In this document: piece by piece, positions 60,675-64,000 of the stretch
Position numbering within the stretch: position 1 is the stretch's first letter
Layout: every line of letters starts with the position of its first letter
The notes under the pieces: generated by a model
Database searches by the model: none
What the model was told of the DNA's origin: nothing
The model's input: the letters and a program-made list of their open reading frames with translations, nothing else
Assembly: GCF_001691565.1 (NCBI RefSeq)
Contig: NZ_MAYO01000003.1
Coordinates: 1,588,766-1,652,765, forward strand
Reading direction: 5' to 3'
Length of the DNA stretch: 64,000 nucleotides
Source: Microbacterium oleivorans
GTDB lineage: Bacteria > Actinomycetota > Actinomycetes > Actinomycetales > Microbacteriaceae
Translations under genes and position numbers: made by a program

Positions 60675-60754
60675 AGCCGGTCCACCGCCTTGGCGAACAG
60701 ACCGATGATCACGAACAGGGCGAGGACGCCCAGGACGTAGACGATGTCGAGCAC
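60671..60754 (-). CDS. 27-aa membrane peptide upstream of kdpF
   Basis: GTG 60754 to TGA 60671, with GGAG 8 nt upstream. A single hydrophobic helix ([20 protein letters not shown]) is followed by a short basic/acidic tail AVDRL. The overlap with kdpF (GTGA) couples the two. It differs from KdpF in charge pattern and lacks the KPEKF ending. I infer it is a further small component or regulator of the Kdp complex. Confidence 0.6.
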   Translation of the reverse strand: MLDIVYVLGVLALFVIIGLFAKAVDRL

Positions 60755-60853
60755 GAGGGAGGCTCCGTTTCGAGGACCGCAGGCCCTACTCGGGCCGTCG
60801 CGCCGGTGTGGCGCATCCCCGATGGAACACCTCGGCGAGGGCCCGTCCCGCGG

Positions 60854-60899
60854 TCCTCACGGAATCCATACGCCCCCGGGCGCGCTCCTCACGGGATCC
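60854..60899. promoter_or_regulatory. Direct repeat, candidate KdpE sites
   Basis: TCCTCACGGAATCC (60854-60867) and TCCTCACGGGATCC (60886-60899) differ at one position and are 32 bp apart, about three helical turns. They lie 100-145 bp upstream of the first kdp ORF. Confidence 0.45.
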
Positions 60900-60927
60900 T
60901 CATGCGAGCTCCGCTTCGCTGCCGAGC

Positions 60928-61002
60928 TCGACTCAGTGCACGTCGACTCAGTGCACGTCGACTCAGCGCCCGTCGACTCAGCGCAGGTCGACTCAGTGCA
61001 GG
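60928..61002. repeat. Five tandem copies of a 15-bp repeat
   Basis: Unit TCGACTCAGTGCACG with small changes, at 60928, 60943, 60958, 60973 and 60988. The last copy contains the stop codon of the DUF1349 gene on the minus strand, and the 15-bp period keeps every copy's TGA in the same frame. An inverted repeat (60905-60911 with 60924-60930) adjoins it. Confidence 0.9.
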
Positions 61003-61592
61003 TCGGCGTCGGCGTCGCCGCGGCGCCAGGCGGTGAAAGGCACCGTCAACCCCGCTCGGGAAGGCGCACACACGAACGGACCCGCCGACGCCTCGAGATC
61101 CGTCGCGAACGGGACGACCCGCACGAGACGCAACGCCTCCCCCGCGGCACCCGCCCGGACCGTCAGCGCAGTCCCGTCGCGGCTGATGCGCACGGTGATC
61201 CTCCGCCCGCTCCACTCGGGGACGGGGGCGAGCGACCAGTCCGACATGCCGTCCGTCACCACGGCGCCCAGCTGGAGAGCGCCGTCCGCGTACTCGATGC
61301 CCGCCTTCACCCAGCGGGTGTCGTCGACGCGGACGAAGAGCCCCGCCTGATCGAACTGCGCCTCGAACGGGATCTCGAACTCGACCTCCATCGCCGAGCC
61401 GTCCGGCAGCGGGGCGACCAGCGCGTGCTCGGTGTCGTGCACGAACCCGTACGAGGTGAGCCGCCACGCGTCGCTCCCCGCCGCAGCGGTGACGAGCAGC
61501 ATCCCGTCGCGCGCCTCGACCGCTGCGGGCGGCGTCGTCCAGGCGCCTTCGGACCTGTCGATGGACGCGGTGGCTCGGGCGATCTCGCTCAT
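60993..61592 (-). CDS. DUF1349-domain protein
   Basis: A 199-aa concanavalin-like lectin/glucanase-fold protein of the DUF1349 family. Diagnostic segments are GSDAWRLTSYGFVHDTEHAL, EFEIPFEAQFDQAGLFVRVD, WVKAGIEYADG and VRISRDGTALTVRA. It probably binds or modifies a carbohydrate; the activity is unknown. No signal peptide, so cytoplasmic. ATG 61592 has TAGCCT 6 nt upstream. The stop codon lies within a tandem repeat. Confidence 0.87.
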   Translation of the reverse strand: MSEIARATASIDRSEGAWTTPPAAVEARDGMLLVTAAAGSDAWRLTSYGFVHDTEHALVAPLPDGSAMEVEFEIPFEAQFDQAGLFVRVDDTRWVKAGIEYADGALQLGAVVTDGMSDWSLAPVPEWSGRRITVRISRDGTALTVRAGAAGEALRLVRVVPFATDLEASAGPFVCAPSRAGLTVPFTAWRRGDADADLH

Positions 61593-61604
61593 CCGGCCAG
61601 GCTA
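61593..61604 (-). promoter_or_regulatory. Leaderless -10 element
   Basis: TAGCCT (61604-61599) with 6 nt to ATG 61592. Confidence 0.6.
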
Positions 61605-61614
61605 GCGGGGCCGG

Positions 61615-62592
61615 TCAGCCCAGCCGGATACCGGCGGACTCGAGTGCACGGACCGCGGTGTCGAGCACGGCGGCGCTGTGGTCGAGACGCCGATCGCGCT
61701 CGGCGACGTCGTTCTCTTCGATCATGCGGACGAAGGCACGGAACTCCGCCAGCATCCGATGCGGCTCGTCGTCGAAGGTGAGGCGCTCGCTCGATCCGTC
61801 GCGCAGCTGCACCTCGACCGCCGGGATCTCGTTCGGCGGGCCCTCGAACACCATGACGCCGTCCACGCCCTGGATCTTCGTGCGAGAGGGACCCGGAGAA
61901 TCCTTGGCGCATACGCACACCGCCGTGAGATCGCCGTAGCCGAGGACCGCCACCCCCGAGGTGTCGACACCTCGCTCCCAGCGCGGCGTGTACGCGACCG
62001 TGTCGGGTGCGCCCAGCAGACCGACCACGAGGTGCAGCGTGTAGATGCCGAGGTCCATCAGCGCCCCGCCGCCCGCGGCGGGGTCGAAGGCCGGGGCGAC
62101 CGTCCCGGCACGGAAGGCGTCGTAGCGGGAGGAGTACTGCGAGTACTCGCACTGCACGAGCCGGAGCTCGCCGAGGCGCGGAAGGTTCTCGCGCATCCAT
62201 TCCACGCTCGCGAGGTATTGGTTGTTGATCGCCTCGACGAGGATGAGTCCGCGCTCAGCGGCGAGCGAGTGGAGCTCGGCGAGGTCGTCGGTGCGCAGCA
62301 CGAACGGCTTCTCGCAGATCACGTGCTTTCCCGCCAACAGCGCCCGACGCGCGACGTCCGCGTGCAGCACGTTCGGCACCGCGACCCACACGGTGTCGAT
62401 GCGGCCGTCGGCGAGGCACTCCTCGAGGTCGGTGAAGACGAGAGGGATGCCGTGCGCGGCCGCCAGATCGTCGAGCTTCTCCCGGCTCGCCTCGCGACCG
62501 ACGATCGCCGCGACCGTCAGCCCGGGAATGCCGGAGGCGTGGGGAAGGAACTCGGCGACGATCTTCCCCGCGCCGACGACGGCGAGCTGCAC
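61615..62592 (-). CDS. Gfo/Idh/MocA-family oxidoreductase
   Basis: A 325-aa NAD(P)-dependent sugar or polyol dehydrogenase. The Rossmann motif is VVGAGKIVAEFL, the signature is ICEKPFVLRTDDL, and GGALMDLGIYTLHLVVGLLG forms the active-site strand, with Tyr at the catalytic position. It is 1 bp downstream of the DUF1304 gene and in the carbohydrate cluster, so a sugar-oxidation role alongside the GH43-like hydrolase is likely. Confidence 0.9.
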   Translation of the reverse strand: MQLAVVGAGKIVAEFLPHASGIPGLTVAAIVGREASREKLDDLAAAHGIPLVFTDLEECLADGRIDTVWVAVPNVLHADVARRALLAGKHVICEKPFVLRTDDLAELHSLAAERGLILVEAINNQYLASVEWMRENLPRLGELRLVQCEYSQYSSRYDAFRAGTVAPAFDPAAGGGALMDLGIYTLHLVVGLLGAPDTVAYTPRWERGVDTSGVAVLGYGDLTAVCVCAKDSPGPSRTKIQGVDGVMVFEGPPNEIPAVEVQLRDGSSERLTFDDEPHRMLAEFRAFVRMIEENDVAERDRRLDHSAAVLDTAVRALESAGIRLG

Positions 62593-62593
62593 G

Positions 62594-62980
62594 TCAGACG
62601 GCCAGCCCGATGGCGAGCAGCACCACGCCGATGAGGGGCGCGGCGAGCTGGATCAATGCCGCGCGCGCCTTCGAACGGTCCGACAGGAGGAGCACGAGAC
62701 CCGCCGCGACCATCGACCCCGCGCCCACGAACACCAGGGTCGCACCGACGGCGGTCGACCCGGTGGCGACGAAGACGATGCCGAGGAACACCGCGATCGC
62801 CAGGAACAGGTTGTAGAAGCCCTGATTGAAGGCGAACGGTTTCGTGATGTCGACCGTCGCGTCGGTCGTCCCGAAGGTGCGCCGCGCAGCAGGCCCGGTC
62901 CAGGCGATCGACTCGAGGAAGAAGATGTAGACGTGGATGGCGGCGCCGAGCGCCGCGAACACCAACCCGGCGATGATCAT
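62594..62980 (-). CDS. DUF1304 membrane protein
   Basis: A 128-aa integral membrane protein with four helices: an N-terminal one with AALGAAIHVYIFFLESIAW, then FNLFLAIAVFLGIVF-type, GATLVFVGAGSMVAAGLVL and IQLAAPLIGVVLLAIGLAV regions. The segments FAFNQGFYNLFLA and RRTFGT are typical of DUF1304. Function unknown. Start 62980 lies 12 bp after the GH43-like gene's stop, with GAGGATG nearby. Confidence 0.88.
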   Translation of the reverse strand: MIIAGLVFAALGAAIHVYIFFLESIAWTGPAARRTFGTTDATVDITKPFAFNQGFYNLFLAIAVFLGIVFVATGSTAVGATLVFVGAGSMVAAGLVLLLSDRSKARAALIQLAAPLIGVVLLAIGLAV

Positions 62981-62992
62981 GGCGTCATCCTC

Positions 62993-63922
62993 TCAGATGA
63001 CAGCCGCGGCCTCCAGGAGAGCTCGTGCCGGCAGCGGGTCGGTGATTCCCATCGGCTCCGCGCCGGTCCCGGGAGATCCGAGGAAGGCCAGCACGACCGG
63101 CTCGCCCGCGCGGTCGCGGACGACGCGGCCGGCATAGTGCGGCGCGGCGAGAAGCAGACTCGCCTCGTCGACCGGGGCCCCGCGGGGCACGGCATCCGTC
63201 CGGACGGCCCAGACGCCCTCGGCACCGTCCGTCGTCCTGGGGGCGCAGAAGAGCAGGACGGGCGTGCCGTCGACCTCCGTCACCTGGAAGACCTCGAGGT
63301 GGGCGAAGGTCTGCGCCGGGCCGCTCAGCGGGGGCTGCACCGTCCAGGTGTCGAGATCGGGCGACCAGGCGTGCCCCACGACTCCCCCGGTGGACGTCGT
63401 GCCGCCGGCGCCGCGGGCGGTGATCAGCATGTGCCAGCCGTCGCCGGCGGGGTCGCGGAAGACCCACGGGTCGCGCCAGGCCTCTTCGGGCCACGCCGTG
63501 TCGCCGAGTTTCTCGTAGTACTCCCCCGCGGCGCGCAGGACGAACGCCTCGCGCTTGTCCCACCGGTGCAGGTCGGTCGAGGTCGCCATCCCGATCGACT
63601 CGATGTTCCGGGTGGAGCCTTCCTCGAGGAAGACCGAGCCGGTGTAGAACATCCGCCACAACCCGTCGTCTCCCTGGACGACGCAGCCGGTCCACGTGGC
63701 GGTCGCGTCGAAAGCGCCGGGTGCACCGGGGCCGAGCACTTCGCCGTGATCGGTCCAGTCGGTCAGATCCGTCGAGGTCGCGTGGCCGATGCGCGCGTGC
63801 CGATGACGCAGCTCCGGGTCGCCGAGCGACGTCGGCGCGCGCAGGTAGTAGAGGTGGAAGATCTCCCCGTCGTCGGCCACCCAGAAGTCCCACACCCAGT
63901 GGGTGTCCAGCGCAAAGGCCAC
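62993..63922 (-). CDS. Glycoside hydrolase, GH43/GH32-like five-bladed propeller
   Basis: A 309-aa predicted intracellular glycosidase. Blade motifs include HWVWDFWVADDGEIFHLYYL, TWTGCVVQGDDGLWRMFYTG, WRDPWVFRDPAGDGWHMLIT and FAHLEVFQVTEVDG, with the acidic residues in the first, third and fourth suitable as catalytic base, modulator and acid. GTG 63922 follows AAGGG. It comes straight after a sugar ABC permease gene, so it probably acts on the imported oligosaccharide, perhaps a fructan or arabinoside. Confidence 0.85.
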   Translation of the reverse strand: MAFALDTHWVWDFWVADDGEIFHLYYLRAPTSLGDPELRHRHARIGHATSTDLTDWTDHGEVLGPGAPGAFDATATWTGCVVQGDDGLWRMFYTGSVFLEEGSTRNIESIGMATSTDLHRWDKREAFVLRAAGEYYEKLGDTAWPEEAWRDPWVFRDPAGDGWHMLITARGAGGTTSTGGVVGHAWSPDLDTWTVQPPLSGPAQTFAHLEVFQVTEVDGTPVLLFCAPRTTDGAEGVWAVRTDAVPRGAPVDEASLLLAAPHYAGRVVRDRAGEPVVLAFLGSPGTGAEPMGITDPLPARALLEAAAVI

Positions 63923-63923
63923 C

Positions 63924-64000
63924 TCAGCCCTTCAGCGAGCCCTGGAGCAGCGCCGAGACGAAGTGGCGCTGGAAGACGAGGAAGATGATGAGCGTCGGCG
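63924..64000 (-). CDS. Carbohydrate ABC transporter permease, C-terminal fragment
   Basis: The last 24 codons before TGA at 63926-63924 encode PTLIIFLVFQRHFVSALLQG followed by SLKG, the standard ending of MalG-type sugar permeases. The rest lies outside the window. It is encoded 1 bp before the GH43-like gene, so uptake and hydrolysis are co-expressed. Confidence 0.85.
   Translation of the reverse strand, partial: PTLIIFLVFQRHFVSALLQGSLKG

Noticed and set aside
60755..60927. Possible c-di-AMP (ydaO-type) riboswitch before kdp
   Set aside because: The conserved core and pseudoknot segments of that class are not visible; only a direct repeat and GC-rich hairpins are present.
60928..61002. CRISPR-like array
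   Set aside because: The 15-bp units abut one another with no spacers, and no cas genes are present.

Overview
The window is chromosomal DNA from a high-GC actinobacterium, most likely Microbacterium or a close relative in the Microbacteriaceae. Pointers are the roughly 70% GC codon usage, the very frequent word GGATGC/GCATCC, small protein families that I associate with that genus, and many genes whose start codon sits exactly 6 nt after a TANNNT hexamer (leaderless genes). I see no insertion sequence, phage gene, CRISPR array, rRNA or replication origin. One tRNA gene, tRNA-Arg(ACG), is present.

Layout. 1-1570: truncated secreted protein with carboxypeptidase-regulatory-like repeats. 1.7-11.2 kb: RecQ helicase, aldo/keto reductase, acyl-CoA ligase with a TetR regulator, GNAT acetyltransferase, DUF2087 protein, S66 peptidase and a PhoX/DUF839 phosphatase. 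11.3-13.9 kb: divergent sulfur-scavenging pair (SfnG-type monooxygenase and a DszC/SfnB-type acyl-CoA dehydrogenase homologue). 14.0-17.1 kb: candidate small RNA, anchored PAP2 phosphatase, MarR regulator, and Hsp20 under combined HAIR and CIRCE operators. 17.2-23.1 kb: prolyl oligopeptidase, degenerate amylosucrase homologue, ohr/ohrR, ThuA-like protein and the tRNA. 23.2-30.2 kb: metabolic enzymes, rhodanese and a secreted Gly/Ser/Asn-repeat protein. 30.5-35.3 kb: TetR regulator divergent from a translationally coupled agmatine deiminase-amidase-decarboxylase operon. 35.3-39.5 kb: PadR-ABC-FtsX operon. 39.6-44.2 kb: DUF1992 protein, oxidoreductase, and a cbs-metB transsulfuration operon preceded by a tiny Cys-Cys leader ORF, divergent from a flavin reductase.

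44.2-51.7 kb is a stress-type accessory stretch of short genes: two MarR-linked genes, four copies of one small protein family (about 110 aa), Dps, several unknown small proteins, a lytic transglycosylase and a Mn-catalase that has lost its N-terminus. 51.7-60.8 kb holds a zinc dehydrogenase and the full kdp system (kdpF-A-B-C-D-E on the minus strand), with an extra 27-codon membrane-peptide ORF in front of kdpF. 60.9-64.0 kb is the end of a carbohydrate locus: ABC permease C-terminus, GH43-like hydrolase, DUF1304, Gfo/Idh/MocA oxidoreductase and DUF1349 protein. A 15-bp tandem repeat runs through the stop codon of the last gene.

How the genes fit together. Sulfur recurs: organosulfur oxidation, a flavin reductase that could supply reduced FMN, rhodanese, and the Cys/Met transsulfuration pair. 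Stress protection recurs too: Ohr/OhrR, Dps, Hsp20 and a catalase remnant. Potassium homeostasis (Kdp) and polyamine/agmatine metabolism complete the picture. The strongest unexplained signals are the Cys-Cys leader ORF, the candidate small RNA between two convergent genes, the extra kdp membrane peptide, the catalytically dead amylosucrase homologue, the repeat through a stop codon and the amplified small-protein family.
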